Positions 25,689 to 34,494 of a stretch of DNA of 41,535 nt are shown here, one piece after another; position 1 is the stretch's first letter; every line of letters begins with the position of its first letter. Where the stretch lies: NCBI RefSeq assembly GCF_042094015.1, contig NZ_JBELDZ010000014.1:1-41535 (forward strand), in the 5' to 3' direction. This DNA comes from Aurantibacter sp042094015. GTDB taxonomy: Bacteria > Bacteroidota > Bacteroidia > Flavobacteriales > Flavobacteriaceae. Both the position numbers and the translations under genes were made by a program. The notes beneath the pieces were generated by a model. That model was given only the letters and a program-made list of their open reading frames with translations. It made no database searches and was not told the origin of the DNA.

Positions 25689-26120
25689 ATGAAAGAGCTG
25701 ATTATTAATAAAAAACATAATATTTACAAAAGCATCGCAGGTGTTTTAATTGCAGTTTGGACAGTTAATTCTCACTATTTATTATATGTAAATTGGCTAA
25801 TTTGGGTTAAATTAATTTTAATTTTGTGGCTATTTGGAGTAGGAGAGTTTTATTATTTTAATTCAAATCAAGATCAATTAAAAATCATAACATTTTTAAA
25901 ATACCCTATTATAAAACGAAAAATATTAAAGAAGTTTCCTGAGTATATCTCTATTTATAAACCTACAGATTCTAAATATTACGAGTTATATTTGTATAGT
26001 AACAAAAAGAAATTCCCAATTTTAAACACTAAAAACTATAATGAATTGTGTCTAAAAGCAGACACAATAACTGCGCTTTTAGAAATACAATTTCACAATC
26101 CTTACGAGTCCTATGATTAA
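25689..26120 (+). CDS. Small membrane protein of unknown function
   Basis: I do not recognise this 143-residue protein. It starts MKELIINKKHNIYKS, has two closely spaced membrane segments (about 14-33 and 36-57), and then a soluble basic region of about 85 residues (LKYPIIKRKILKKFPEYIS...) that could be a small beta-rich or PH-like domain; that is a guess. An in-frame ATG at 25665 would add MFHVELLQ, but those residues are simply the translation of the parS site, so the ATG at 25689 is preferred. It follows mnmG after 30 bp and overlaps the methyltransferase by 8 bp, so it is probably in the same operon. Confidence 0.65.
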   Translation: MKELIINKKHNIYKSIAGVLIAVWTVNSHYLLYVNWLIWVKLILILWLFGVGEFYYFNSNQDQLKIITFLKYPIIKRKILKKFPEYISIYKPTDSKYYELYLYSNKKKFPILNTKNYNELCLKADTITALLEIQFHNPYESYD

Positions 26121-26952
26121 CATTAAAGTAAAAGATTTTTCAGTTTCAGGTGAGGAATTCACTTTAATAGAGAATACAGAATTCGGTTATTTAGAAACTA
26201 TTCCACAACCTGAATTAGAAAATCTATCAAAATATTATAAATCTGAAGACTATATTTCTCACACAAACACGAAGCGTAATTGGTTTGAAAAAGTCTATCA
26301 TAAAGTTAGACAGATAACTTTAAATCAAAAATTGAACTTAGTCAATTCATTCAAAACAGAATCAAAATCAATTTTAGATATAGGTTGTGGCACAGGACAT
26401 TTTTTAGAAATTTGTAAAAACAACAACTGGGAAATAACCGGAATTGAACCAAATGAAAGTGCTCGAGGAATTGCAAATTCTCTAATAAGTAATAAAGTAT
26501 TGGACGTAAATGAATTAAAAAAGCTACCTAAATCGAGTTTTGATGTAATTACATTATGGCATGTTTTGGAGCATTTACCCAATTTACAAGAACAACTAAA
26601 ACTGATAAACACATTGTTAAAGCCTAATGGGTTACTAGTAGTTGCAGTTCCTAATTATAATAGTTTCGACGCCAAACACTATAAATCAAATTGGGCTGCA
26701 TTAGATGTTCCAAGACACTTGTGGCATTTTAATAAAAACAGCATTTATAAATTAAGCAAAAGTTTTGGTTTTAGACTTAAGCAAATTAAACCAATGTGGT
26801 TTGATGCTTTTTATGTGTCCTTGCTATCTGAACAAATTAAGGCGAGAAATAAAAATATAATTAAGGCGTTTTTTATTGGTTTTATTTCAAATCTTTCAGC
26901 TTTATTCACAAAAGAAGCTTCTTCACAAATTTATATACTTAAAAAAGAGTAA
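26113..26952 (+). CDS. Class I SAM-dependent methyltransferase
   Basis: A 279-residue methyltransferase with motif I LDIGCGTGHF (88-97), an acidic strand-2 end GIEPNESA (110-117), motif FDVITLWHVLEHLPN (143-157) and a post-motif segment LLKPNGLLVVAVPN (168-181). A later block with DVPRHLWHF (198-206) is typical of the Methyltransf_23-type proteins common in Bacteroidetes. The first 75 residues contain an extra N-terminal part (ENTEFGYLETIPQP) often seen in these enzymes. The substrate is unknown. It overlaps the upstream small membrane protein by 8 bp, so translation is probably coupled; it ends the mnmG group. Confidence 0.88.
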   Translation: MINIKVKDFSVSGEEFTLIENTEFGYLETIPQPELENLSKYYKSEDYISHTNTKRNWFEKVYHKVRQITLNQKLNLVNSFKTESKSILDIGCGTGHFLEICKNNNWEITGIEPNESARGIANSLISNKVLDVNELKKLPKSSFDVITLWHVLEHLPNLQEQLKLINTLLKPNGLLVVAVPNYNSFDAKHYKSNWAALDVPRHLWHFNKNSIYKLSKSFGFRLKQIKPMWFDAFYVSLLSEQIKARNKNIIKAFFIGFISNLSALFTKEASSQIYILKKE

Positions 26953-27171
26953 TTCTAATTTTAAGACATCTATATTGAAAACTAATCATAACAAGCACAG
27001 GACAAGTAGTTGGTTTTTTTAAAACCTTTTAAATCGTCTTATTTTAATCTATCTGTAATAATTAAAAACTATCTAAACACCAAGAGTCATAGGTTTTTAT
27101 TATTTGATAGGTTTAAGTGTAAGTGTGAAAAATTTAAGAAACCAGCTTTAAATTAAAATTAACACGATTAA

Positions 27172-27179
27172 TAAATTTG
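27172..27179 (+). promoter_or_regulatory. Promoter -7 element of the OmpH-like - M1 operon
   Basis: TAAATTTG is an exact TAnnTTTG match, with TTTA (27147-27150) 21 bp upstream. It is 36 bp before the ATG at 27216. The 263-bp gap upstream of that ATG (26953-27215) holds no other feature I can support beyond AT-rich sequence. Confidence 0.5.
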
Positions 27180-27215
27180 TTTTCTATTTTAGCAACCTAT
27201 AAAATTATACCAAAG

Positions 27216-27731
27216 ATGAAAAAATTAAGTATTGCAGTTTTAGCACTAATGGCATTAACTTCATGTCAAAAACAAAAAATGGCCTTTGTAGATACAGGTA
27301 AGGTTGTAAATGAAATTAAGTTAAAGAAAAATGTAGAAGAAAAATTCAAACAAAAGGAAGCTGCTTTAACTCAAAAAACAGATAGTTTAAAATTAGCGTT
27401 TCAAACTGAGGTTCAAGAAGCAAGTGCTCTAGCTTCTAAAATGAAGGATCAATCTAAAATTCAGCAATTGTCTCAATCTTTTCAACAAAAAGATCAAATG
27501 TTATCTAGACAAATTCAGTCAGAACAACAAGGTCTTGCAAATGATTATAGAACAGAAATAGACTCTGTAATTAATAATGTAAAATCATTTGTTAAAGATT
27601 ACGGTAAGACTAATGGTTACGATTATATTTTAGGAACAAGCGATAATACAGCAAGTGTTATGTATGCAAAAGATACATCTGATTTAACAGAAGAGATTAT
27701 CGAAGCATTTAATGCTGAAAACAATAAATAA
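27216..27731 (+). CDS. OmpH/Skp-like lipoprotein
   Basis: A 171-residue exported protein related to the periplasmic chaperone Skp (OmpH), which holds unfolded outer-membrane proteins. Signal MKKLSIAVLALMALTSC ends in a lipobox with Cys17, so this is a lipoprotein, unlike soluble Skp. It then shows the family strand AFVDTGKVVNEIK (23-35), a long Gln/Lys-rich coiled coil (about 36-125), and a C-terminal strand YDYILGTSDNTASVMYAKD. The ATG at 27216 is used instead of the TTG at 27177 because the signal peptide starts exactly there and the TTG is part of the promoter box. It is 2 bp upstream of the M1 peptidase. Confidence 0.85.
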   Translation: MKKLSIAVLALMALTSCQKQKMAFVDTGKVVNEIKLKKNVEEKFKQKEAALTQKTDSLKLAFQTEVQEASALASKMKDQSKIQQLSQSFQQKDQMLSRQIQSEQQGLANDYRTEIDSVINNVKSFVKDYGKTNGYDYILGTSDNTASVMYAKDTSDLTEEIIEAFNAENNK

Positions 27732-27733
27732 TT

Positions 27734-29575
27734 ATGAAAAAAATTATTCTTTCTTCAATACTAGCAATAACTTTATTAGTGTCGTGTAATTCTACAAAAG
27801 ACACAATAAAAACAACAACAGTTACAACAACAACAGTTGTAAAAACCGAAGCATATTGGCAACAACACGTTAACTACAACATGGATATAGACATGAATGT
27901 AAATAACCACCAATATCAAGGAAAACAAAACTTGGTATACACTAATAATTCGCCAGATGTGTTAAAAAAAGTATATTATCACTTGTTCTTTAATGCATTT
28001 CAACCAGAAAGTGAAATGAACGCAAGATTAAAAAGTGTTTCAGATCCAGATGGAAGAATGGTTAATAATATTGGAACTAGAGAAAAGCCAGTATTTGAAA
28101 GTAGAATTGATATGTTAAAACCAAACGAAATAGGTTTTATAAGAGTCAATAGTTTAACACAAAATGGAGTTGCTGTTTCACATGAAACTGTAGGAACTAT
28201 TTTAGAAGTAACACTTAATCAGCCTATTTTACCTGGAGAAAAAGTAACTTTTAATATGGATTTTGATGCACAAGTACCATTACAAATTCGTAGGTCTGGT
28301 AGAGATAATGCTGAAGGCGTAGCACTTTCTATGACACAATGGTATCCTAAATTAGCAGAATACGATTTTGAAGGTTGGCATGCAGATCCATACATTGGAA
28401 GAGAATTTCATGGGGTTTGGGGAGATTTTAATGTCACACTTCATATAGATAAAGACTACGTAGTTGGTGGAACAGGTTACCAACAAGGTGAAGCCGAAAT
28501 TAATGGAAACAAAAAGACGCTAAAGTTTAGCGCACCAAATGTGCACGATTTTACATGGGCTGCAGATCCAGATTTTAAACATGATACTAAACAAGTTCCT
28601 AACGGACCATTATTGCATTTCTACTACAAAAAAGACTTAGAAGCAGAATACTTAGAAAACTGGAAAAACTTACAGCCAAAAACGGTTGAGTTAATGAACT
28701 ATTTTAGTGAGAAAATTGGAGAATATCCATACAAACAATACTCTGTAATTCAAGGTGGAGATGGCGGAATGGAATACGCAATGTGTACCTTAATTACTGG
28801 TAAACGTAAATTTGGTAGTTTGGTTGGTGTAACTGCTCATGAATTAGCACATTCTTGGTTTCAATTTTTATTAGCAAGTAATGAGTCTAAACACGAATGG
28901 ATGGACGAAGGTTTTACAAGTTATATTAGCCATAACGCAATGAATGAGGTTATGAAAGAAGGAAAAGTTAACCCTAATTCTGGAGGCTATAGAGGTTATT
29001 ATTACTTAGTTAGTACAGGAAAAGAGCAACCACAAACTACACATTCTGATCGTTATCATAGTAATATGGCTTACGGAATTGCAGCTTATAATAAAGGTGA
29101 GGTGTTTTTAGCTCAATTAGCTTATGTTATAGGTGAAGAAAATCTAGAAAAAACACTAAAAAAATACTTTACAGATTTTTCTTTTAAGCATCCAAAACCG
29201 TTAGATATTATTCGTTCTGCAGAGAAAGTGTCTAGTTTAGAATTAGATTGGTATTTAACAGATTGGACACAAACTACAAACACTATAGATTACGCAGTAA
29301 CAAGTGTTAGCGATAATAAGGTTAATTTAGAACGTATTGGTGCAATGCCAATGCCTTTAGACCTAACTGTAACTTATACAGATGGAACTACAGAAGATTT
29401 CTATATTCCTTTACAAATGATGCGTGGTGAAAAACCAACATCAGCAACACAAGTAAAAGATTGGGCTTGGGCTTATCCAACATACAGTTTTACAACTAAA
29501 AAAGCCGTGAAATCTGTACAAATAGATCCAAAAGAATTAATGGCAGATGTAGATAAAACTAATAATAAAAAGTAA
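27734..29575 (+). CDS. M1-family aminopeptidase-like lipoprotein
   Basis: A 613-residue zinc metallopeptidase of family M1. The signal peptide has lipobox LLVSC (Cys18), followed by a Thr-rich linker (26-38). The zinc motif is HELAH (369-373) with the third ligand Glu392 in WMDEGFTSY, exactly 19 residues after the second histidine, and the substrate-binding exopeptidase motif appears as GGMEYAM (344-350). The N-terminal half (about 40-280) is the beta-saddle domain. It should act in the periplasm or at the outer membrane on peptide N-termini. It forms an operon with the OmpH-like gene (2-bp gap) and is followed by a terminator. The assignment is very sure. Confidence 0.95.
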   Translation: MKKIILSSILAITLLVSCNSTKDTIKTTTVTTTTVVKTEAYWQQHVNYNMDIDMNVNNHQYQGKQNLVYTNNSPDVLKKVYYHLFFNAFQPESEMNARLKSVSDPDGRMVNNIGTREKPVFESRIDMLKPNEIGFIRVNSLTQNGVAVSHETVGTILEVTLNQPILPGEKVTFNMDFDAQVPLQIRRSGRDNAEGVALSMTQWYPKLAEYDFEGWHADPYIGREFHGVWGDFNVTLHIDKDYVVGGTGYQQGEAEINGNKKTLKFSAPNVHDFTWAADPDFKHDTKQVPNGPLLHFYYKKDLEAEYLENWKNLQPKTVELMNYFSEKIGEYPYKQYSVIQGGDGGMEYAMCTLITGKRKFGSLVGVTAHELAHSWFQFLLASNESKHEWMDEGFTSYISHNAMNEVMKEGKVNPNSGGYRGYYYLVSTGKEQPQTTHSDRYHSNMAYGIAAYNKGEVFLAQLAYVIGEENLEKTLKKYFTDFSFKHPKPLDIIRSAEKVSSLELDWYLTDWTQTTNTIDYAVTSVSDNKVNLERIGAMPMPLDLTVTYTDGTTEDFYIPLQMMRGEKPTSATQVKDWAWAYPTYSFTTKKAVKSVQIDPKELMADVDKTNNKK

Positions 29576-29597
29576 TTAATTTACTTATATAACATTT

Positions 29598-29623
29598 AAA
29601 ACCACTTATTTATAAGTGGTTTT
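29598..29623 (+). terminator. Terminator after the M1 peptidase gene
   Basis: AAAACCACTTA (29598-29608) pairs with TAAGTGGTTTT (29613-29623), 4-nt loop, followed by further T residues. It lies 22 bp past the stop. Confidence 0.85.
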
Positions 29624-29644
29624 TTTATTTTAACGCATATAGTC

Positions 29645-29652
29645 TACCTTTG
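29645..29652 (+). promoter_or_regulatory. rnpA promoter -7 element
   Basis: TACCTTTG is an exact TAnnTTTG match only 10 bp before the rnpA ATG at 29663. The -33 position falls in the T-tract of the preceding terminator. Transcription from it would give a leader of only a few nucleotides. Confidence 0.5.
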
Positions 29653-29662
29653 GAATATTACT

Positions 29663-30025
29663 ATGAAACTAACCTACAACAAACACGAAAAGCTTAAAAG
29701 TAAAAAAGCTATTGAGCAATTATTTTCTGAAGGAAAATCAATTTCGGCATATCCTTTGCGTTTAGTATATTTAGAAAATAGTAAAACGCTTAAAGTTGGT
29801 GTATCTGTAAGTAAAAGAAATTTTAAAAAAGCGGTGCATAGAATTCGTGTTAAACGCTTACTTCGCGAAGCTTATAGATTAAACAAACAACAACTTATAG
29901 AAAAAGAGATAAACACGTATTCTATTATGCTACTATATATGCATAAAGAAATGCCCAATTTTGAAACCTTAGACGCGTTAACAAAAAAGGTGTTTAAAAA
30001 GTTTATAACACAATTAGAACAGTAG
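29663..30025 (+). CDS. rnpA: Ribonuclease P protein component
   Basis: The 120-residue protein subunit of RNase P, which helps the catalytic RNA cleave tRNA 5' leaders. The family signature is clear: GVSVSKRNFKKAVHRIRVKR (46-65), followed by LLREAYRLN, with a basic surface helix and RNR-like region; the N-terminal TYNKHEKLKSKKAIEQLF matches the usual start. In many bacteria rnpA follows rpmH; here the upstream gene is the M1 peptidase and no ribosomal protein L34 reading frame is visible. The S41 peptidase starts 22 bp downstream and is probably co-transcribed. Confidence 0.95.
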   Translation: MKLTYNKHEKLKSKKAIEQLFSEGKSISAYPLRLVYLENSKTLKVGVSVSKRNFKKAVHRIRVKRLLREAYRLNKQQLIEKEINTYSIMLLYMHKEMPNFETLDALTKKVFKKFITQLEQ

Positions 30026-30047
30026 TTTGATTAAACAAAGAACCAAA

Positions 30048-31682
30048 ATGAAACATTTTTTTAAATATAAAATTGTAGTTCCAGTACTTGCTGTTATAAT
30101 TTTCATTTCTACAACAGCATTTAGAAACGATTTTTTCGAAATAGCTAAACAAATAGAAATCTTTACAACTTTGTTTAAGGAATTAAACATGAATTATGTG
30201 GACGAAACGAATCCTGCAGAATTAATGGATACTGCATTAAAAAATATGTTGGAAGAGTTAGACCCTTATACAAAATACTATAATGAACAAGATGTAGAAG
30301 CAGAAAGGATTAAGCGCACAGGAGATTATTCTGGTATTGGTGCAAATATTATGACACTTAAAGATAAGGTTGTTATTATAGAACCTTACAAAAATTATCC
30401 AGCGGATAAAGCTGGGTTAAAAGCTGGGGACGAAATAATAAAAGTAGACGGTATTGCGTTAGCAGAATTTAAAGATGATGCTTTAGATTTATTAAAAGGT
30501 GCTCCAAACTCTAAAATAAACATAGAATACATTCGTCAAGGAAAAACCAATACGGCTTCAGTTTTAAGATCGGAAGTTCAAATAGATGCAGTGCCACATT
30601 TTTCTATGATAAATGAAACTGTAGGTTATATTGTTTTATCAAAATTCAATGAAAAAACAACCACACAAACGGCTTATGCTTTAAAAGATTTAAAAGCACA
30701 AGGCGCAAAACAAATTATTTTAGACCTTAGAGGTAATCCTGGCGGTTTATTAACAGAGGCTGTAAATATTGTAAATCTATTTGTACCAAAAGGTCAGTTG
30801 GTAGTATCTACAAAAGCAAAAATTAAAAGCTATAATCAAACGTATTACACTAAAAAAGAACCTTTAGATACAGAAATTCCATTAGTGGTTTTAATAAATG
30901 GAAAAAGTGCTTCTGCAAGCGAGATTGTTTCAGGAACACTACAAGATTTAGACAGGGCTGTAATTGTTGGCTCAAGAAGTTTTGGAAAAGGTTTAGTGCA
31001 ACGTTATAAGAAACTAAGTTACGGAACACAATTAAAGGTTACTATTTCAAGATATTATACACCATCTGGAAGGTGTATTCAAGCTTTAGATTACTGGAAT
31101 AAAGATAAAGATGGAAATGCTGTAAGAACAAAACAAGAAAACTATAATGCGTTTACTACTAAAAACGGACGAAAGGTGTTTGATGGTGGCGGCGTTTTTC
31201 CAGATGAAACAGTTGAAACTTCTAAAAATTCAGCAATAACAAAAGCCATTTTAAAAGAACAAAATATTTTTGAATTTGCCACTAAATTCTATTATGAAAA
31301 CGATATAAAAGATATTAACTCTTTTAAAATTACAGATACACATTTTAACGCTTTTAAAAGTTATTTAAAGAACTCTGGATTTACTTTCCAGACAGATACA
31401 GAAAAAGCACTAAAGAAAGCGTTAGAAATCTCTAAAACAGAAAATCTAGATGATGATATTTCTAAAGATTATACTAATTTAGTTTCTAATTTAAACAAGG
31501 CTAAAGACCAAGCTATACAAGATAATAAAATACAACTAGTAAATCTGTTAACAGACGAAATTGTAAAACGTTATACGTATCGAGAAGGATTATACGAATA
31601 TTACAAAATTCATAATCAAGATATAAAAACAGCAACAAAAATTTTACTTGATTCTAATAAATACAATAATTACTTAAAATAA
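30048..31682 (+). CDS. S41-family C-terminal processing peptidase
   Basis: A 544-residue serine/lysine-dyad peptidase (tail-specific or C-terminal processing type) with an N-terminal signal or membrane anchor (about 8-25). It has a PDZ domain (about 85-175; KDKVVIIEPYKNYPADKAGLKAGDEI) and the catalytic core with LDLRGNPGGLL (225-235). The dyad is Ser289 in GKSASASEI and Lys314 in SRSFGKGLVQ, 25 residues apart as in the family. A helical C-terminal part (about 400-544) follows. I chose the ATG at 30048; the TTG at 30027 would add seven residues and has no support. It acts in the periplasm. It starts 22 bp after rnpA and ends 6 bp before the OmpA-like gene. Confidence 0.93.
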   Translation: MKHFFKYKIVVPVLAVIIFISTTAFRNDFFEIAKQIEIFTTLFKELNMNYVDETNPAELMDTALKNMLEELDPYTKYYNEQDVEAERIKRTGDYSGIGANIMTLKDKVVIIEPYKNYPADKAGLKAGDEIIKVDGIALAEFKDDALDLLKGAPNSKINIEYIRQGKTNTASVLRSEVQIDAVPHFSMINETVGYIVLSKFNEKTTTQTAYALKDLKAQGAKQIILDLRGNPGGLLTEAVNIVNLFVPKGQLVVSTKAKIKSYNQTYYTKKEPLDTEIPLVVLINGKSASASEIVSGTLQDLDRAVIVGSRSFGKGLVQRYKKLSYGTQLKVTISRYYTPSGRCIQALDYWNKDKDGNAVRTKQENYNAFTTKNGRKVFDGGGVFPDETVETSKNSAITKAILKEQNIFEFATKFYYENDIKDINSFKITDTHFNAFKSYLKNSGFTFQTDTEKALKKALEISKTENLDDDISKDYTNLVSNLNKAKDQAIQDNKIQLVNLLTDEIVKRYTYREGLYEYYKIHNQDIKTATKILLDSNKYNNYLK

Positions 31683-31688
31683 TATATT

Positions 31689-32567
31689 ATGCTAAAAACT
31701 ACTTATTTAAAGCGCATTTTACCTTTAGTATTAATTCTTTTTACGCTTTTTGTAGCCGCACAAGAAGAGATAAAACACCAAGTGTATTTTAATACAGATG
31801 AATTTGAAGTGCCTTTAACAGAAGAAAATAGATTGTTACTTTTTATCTCTAACTTAGAAGATGTAAGAGTTAATAAAATTGAAATATATGGCTTTTGTGA
31901 CGATAGAGGGACAGATGCTTATAATCAAGATTTGTCGCAATATCGTGCAGATAAAATAAAAGATTTATTTTCTGGTTATGGTATAGACGAAAACCTTATT
32001 ACAAACGTAAATGGTAAAGGTGAAATTTTACTTCGCATTGTAAAAGAAAGAGATTTAAGTAAAATTCGTGGTTTAAATCGTAAAGTTGAGATTGTTGTAA
32101 GAACAGAACCTAAAAAAGCTACCGATTTAGAAGAAGAAGCCTTATCTATTTCTGCTGATGGAAAACGTACTTTGGATGATATTGAAAAAGGAACTATTAA
32201 AAAAGGAGATAAAATAACATTAAATAACATTAACTTTAAAACAGGTTATAGTTATATAACTAAAGAATCTCGTAAAACTTTAGAAAACATTTCAGCTATT
32301 TTATTAAGAAATCCACATGTGTACTTTACTATAGAAGGACATGTTTGTTGTACGCAAGGCTCTAGAGATGCTGTAGATAAAAAAACTAGAAAACGTAATT
32401 TATCGGTTGCAAGAGCTCGTTTTATATTTGATTATCTAGAAAGTCGTGGCGTTCACAGAAATAGAATGAAATATGTAGGAATGCGAAGAAGACAACCATT
32501 AGGTGGAGAACCAGAATTTGACCGAAGGGTAGAAATTTTAATAACCTATATAGGAAAGAAAAAATAA
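31689..32567 (+). CDS. Tandem OmpA-domain envelope protein
   Basis: A 292-residue exported protein (signal peptide ending near VAAQ, residues 22-25) with two OmpA-like domains and nothing else. Domain 1 (about 28-138) has the peptidoglycan-contact pair: Asp71 in GFCDDRG and Arg86 in LSQYRADKI, 15 residues apart as in known OmpA domains. Domain 2 (about 175-290) has the same frame, GHVCCTQG (217-224) and LSVARAR (238-244), but the acidic ligand position is Cys220, so it may not bind the diaminopimelate group in the same way. There is no lipobox and no barrel, so it is probably periplasmic. It ends the rnpA - S41 run and is followed by a terminator. Confidence 0.85.
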   Translation: MLKTTYLKRILPLVLILFTLFVAAQEEIKHQVYFNTDEFEVPLTEENRLLLFISNLEDVRVNKIEIYGFCDDRGTDAYNQDLSQYRADKIKDLFSGYGIDENLITNVNGKGEILLRIVKERDLSKIRGLNRKVEIVVRTEPKKATDLEEEALSISADGKRTLDDIEKGTIKKGDKITLNNINFKTGYSYITKESRKTLENISAILLRNPHVYFTIEGHVCCTQGSRDAVDKKTRKRNLSVARARFIFDYLESRGVHRNRMKYVGMRRRQPLGGEPEFDRRVEILITYIGKKK

Positions 32568-32573
32568 AAAGTA

Positions 32574-32602
32574 AAAAAGCCACTTGAAAATGGTGGCTTT
32601 TT
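32574..32602. terminator. Terminator between the OmpA-like and FemAB-like genes
   Basis: AAAAAGCCAC (32574-32583) pairs with GTGGCTTTTT (32593-32602) around a 9-nt loop. It sits between two convergent genes and overlaps the last bases of the minus-strand stop codon, so it mainly serves the plus-strand gene. Confidence 0.8.
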
Positions 32603-33755
32603 ATTTAAATGGATTACGTTCTTGCCAAGGCTTTAAAGGGTTTAAATATTTTAAAATAAGTTTTAAAATTTTGTTTGCAAAAAAACTATTGGTGTGTTTT
32701 ACATATAAAACCATAGGGTTTGGTTTTGCCCCTACACTACTTTTAATTTCCATAGCTGTCCTTGCAAAAACAATAGATTTAAAAGAGCTAGTCACACCAT
32801 AATCTATCATATCATACAACATATTTAAGTAAATTTGATGCTTATGGTTTAACTTGGAATTATATCCTAAAAAATAAGTTTCTAAAATAGTTTTATTTTC
32901 TATTAGCGTGAAAAAACCTAAAAGTTCTTCGTTTAAAAAATAACCATTTAAAATAAACTGATTACCTAAGGCTTTTTTAAGCTCGTAGAAATGACGTTTT
33001 GGCAACACAAAAGAGTTTACACCTGCATTATCTGAAACGCTTTTATAAAGCTTAAAAACAGTTTCTTCATAGACTTTTATTTCCTCTAAGGTTAGTGGCT
33101 TTGAAATTATGCTTCTTTTCTTTTTTAATGCTGTTGTATATCGTTTTCTGTATTTTTTATTTAAAGCTATTTTATAGTCTTCGGTATTATTCCAATCTGG
33201 ATTAAGGTTAAAAACCATATTAGGTTGCACTTGGACTTGATATAGTTTTTTAGATTTAAAGAATTCAGTTTGATTATGAATCTCATCATCTAAAAAATAG
33301 TCTTTAAAAGTGATGATTCTAATTGTTTTACCAAATTCCATTTTAATTTGATTAGAAACCTCATCAATACCTTGATAAACTAATTCTAAAAACTCAGAAT
33401 AATTTAAAGCTTCAGAATTAAAATTAAATCCATGTTGTCCAGTATGCATTAAATTTCCTAAAACTAAAATATTCCCTTTTACTATTTTAGAAATCAATGC
33501 TGTGGTTTGTTGTTTAATCCAAGTAGAATTATCTCTAAAAATAGATTCTAGATACATTTTAACGCGCTGTAAAACTGCAATTCCAATTAATTTTTCATCT
33601 TTAAAAAGACCAACATAATAAGCTGAAATATTTTCTGGATAAGAATATTCCAAACCTTTAAGAAAGGTTGTCCTTAAAAAAATATCATTGACAGCTAACT
33701 CGTTCCAAGAATCTGGAAGATCATTAACCTTAAAATAAATTTTTATATGTTTCAA
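32601..33755 (-). CDS. FemAB-like / GNAT-superfamily acyltransferase
   Basis: A 384-residue protein with two GNAT-like halves. The first (about 1-175) contains YYVGLFKDEKLIGIAVLQ (46-63). The second (about 180-360) begins with the basic segment KYRKRYTTALKKKRSI, and has GYFLNEELLGFFTLIENKTILETYFLGYN. This layout matches the peptidogalycan/FemAB_like family more than single-domain acetyltransferases; the acceptor could be a cell-envelope component, but that is not shown by sequence. It has no signal peptide. It is a lone minus-strand gene. The superfamily is fairly sure, the function open. Confidence 0.65.
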   Translation of the reverse strand: MKHIKIYFKVNDLPDSWNELAVNDIFLRTTFLKGLEYSYPENISAYYVGLFKDEKLIGIAVLQRVKMYLESIFRDNSTWIKQQTTALISKIVKGNILVLGNLMHTGQHGFNFNSEALNYSEFLELVYQGIDEVSNQIKMEFGKTIRIITFKDYFLDDEIHNQTEFFKSKKLYQVQVQPNMVFNLNPDWNNTEDYKIALNKKYRKRYTTALKKKRSIISKPLTLEEIKVYEETVFKLYKSVSDNAGVNSFVLPKRHFYELKKALGNQFILNGYFLNEELLGFFTLIENKTILETYFLGYNSKLNHKHQIYLNMLYDMIDYGVTSSFKSIVFARTAMEIKSSVGAKPNPMVLYVKHTNSFFANKILKLILKYLNPLKPWQERNPFK

Positions 33756-33776
33756 TTAGTTAAAAATAAAGTCAAA

Positions 33777-33808
33777 AAAAGACTGAAATTAATAAACTTC
33801 AGTCTTTT
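33777..33808 (-). terminator. Terminator of the DUF1761 gene
   Basis: AAAAGACTGAA (33777-33787) pairs with TTCAGTCTTTT (33798-33808) with a 10-nt loop. On the minus strand it is followed by seven T residues, 31 bp after the DUF1761 stop. Confidence 0.8.
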
Positions 33809-33839
33809 GTTGTGTTAAATAATTATAAAGTTTTACAGA

Positions 33840-34322
33840 TTAAACCCAACCGCAAACAATTGCTCCCATAATTGTTAACGAAACAATCCAGTAACCAGAA
33901 TTAATAAAAATATATTTCCAACTTTTACGCTCAAACAAACTATTAATTGCCATTACAGGAAATAATAAGAAAATTCCAGCTAAAAACCCATGTAATGCTC
34001 CATGTCTAAAAGTCCTAAAAGCAGTTCCATAATCTGCCATAAACGCATGATAAGATGGGTTTACATCTGTCAAATCTCCACCAACTAATTGAAATGCGCC
34101 CATTTGGTGTATGGTTAACTGTGGTAAAAAGAAAGCTAATAAAATTGAAAGGACCAATGTTAAAGCAAAAATAATAGGCATATTAGCACTTTTCATTTTT
34201 TCTTCTGTCATTTCTGCTTCTCGCATCCAAGCGTTTCCAAATAGTTTAGGGTTATACCATAAAAAACCCATTACAAGTGGCACTAAAGCTGCTACAAAAA
34301 TGGCTAAAAAATTAAATTCCAT
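33840..34322 (-). CDS. DUF1761-family membrane protein
   Basis: A 160-residue integral membrane protein with four hydrophobic segments (about 5-22, 49-67, 108-125, 136-157). The N-terminal block LVPLVMGFLWYNPKLFGNAWM (15-35, with the paired aromatic and proline residues) is the hallmark of DUF1761. A soluble loop (about 70-105) is rich in His and aromatic residues. The function of the family is unknown. It is a single-gene unit with its own terminator; the 172-bp gap to glnS upstream shows no other feature. Confidence 0.85.
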   Translation of the reverse strand: MEFNFLAIFVAALVPLVMGFLWYNPKLFGNAWMREAEMTEEKMKSANMPIIFALTLVLSILLAFFLPQLTIHQMGAFQLVGGDLTDVNPSYHAFMADYGTAFRTFRHGALHGFLAGIFLLFPVMAINSLFERKSWKYIFINSGYWIVSLTIMGAIVCGWV

Positions 34323-34494
34323 AATATATTAATGTTTTGATTAGTTGGTTTAAAGTTACTTAAAATAAGTTTTGTTTAACCTATATAAGCTTTTTTAATT
34401 TTTTAAGGTGCAATAACTAAACAAAATAGAGCTAAAAAACACTTAAGGATTAACTCCAAAAAGGTTTTATATAATTCTATGTTTTTAAAAACAA

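Noticed and set aside
27177..27215. Upstream TTG start for the OmpH-like gene
   Set aside because: The TTG is part of the TAAATTTG promoter box, and the lipoprotein signal peptide begins exactly at the ATG at 27216.
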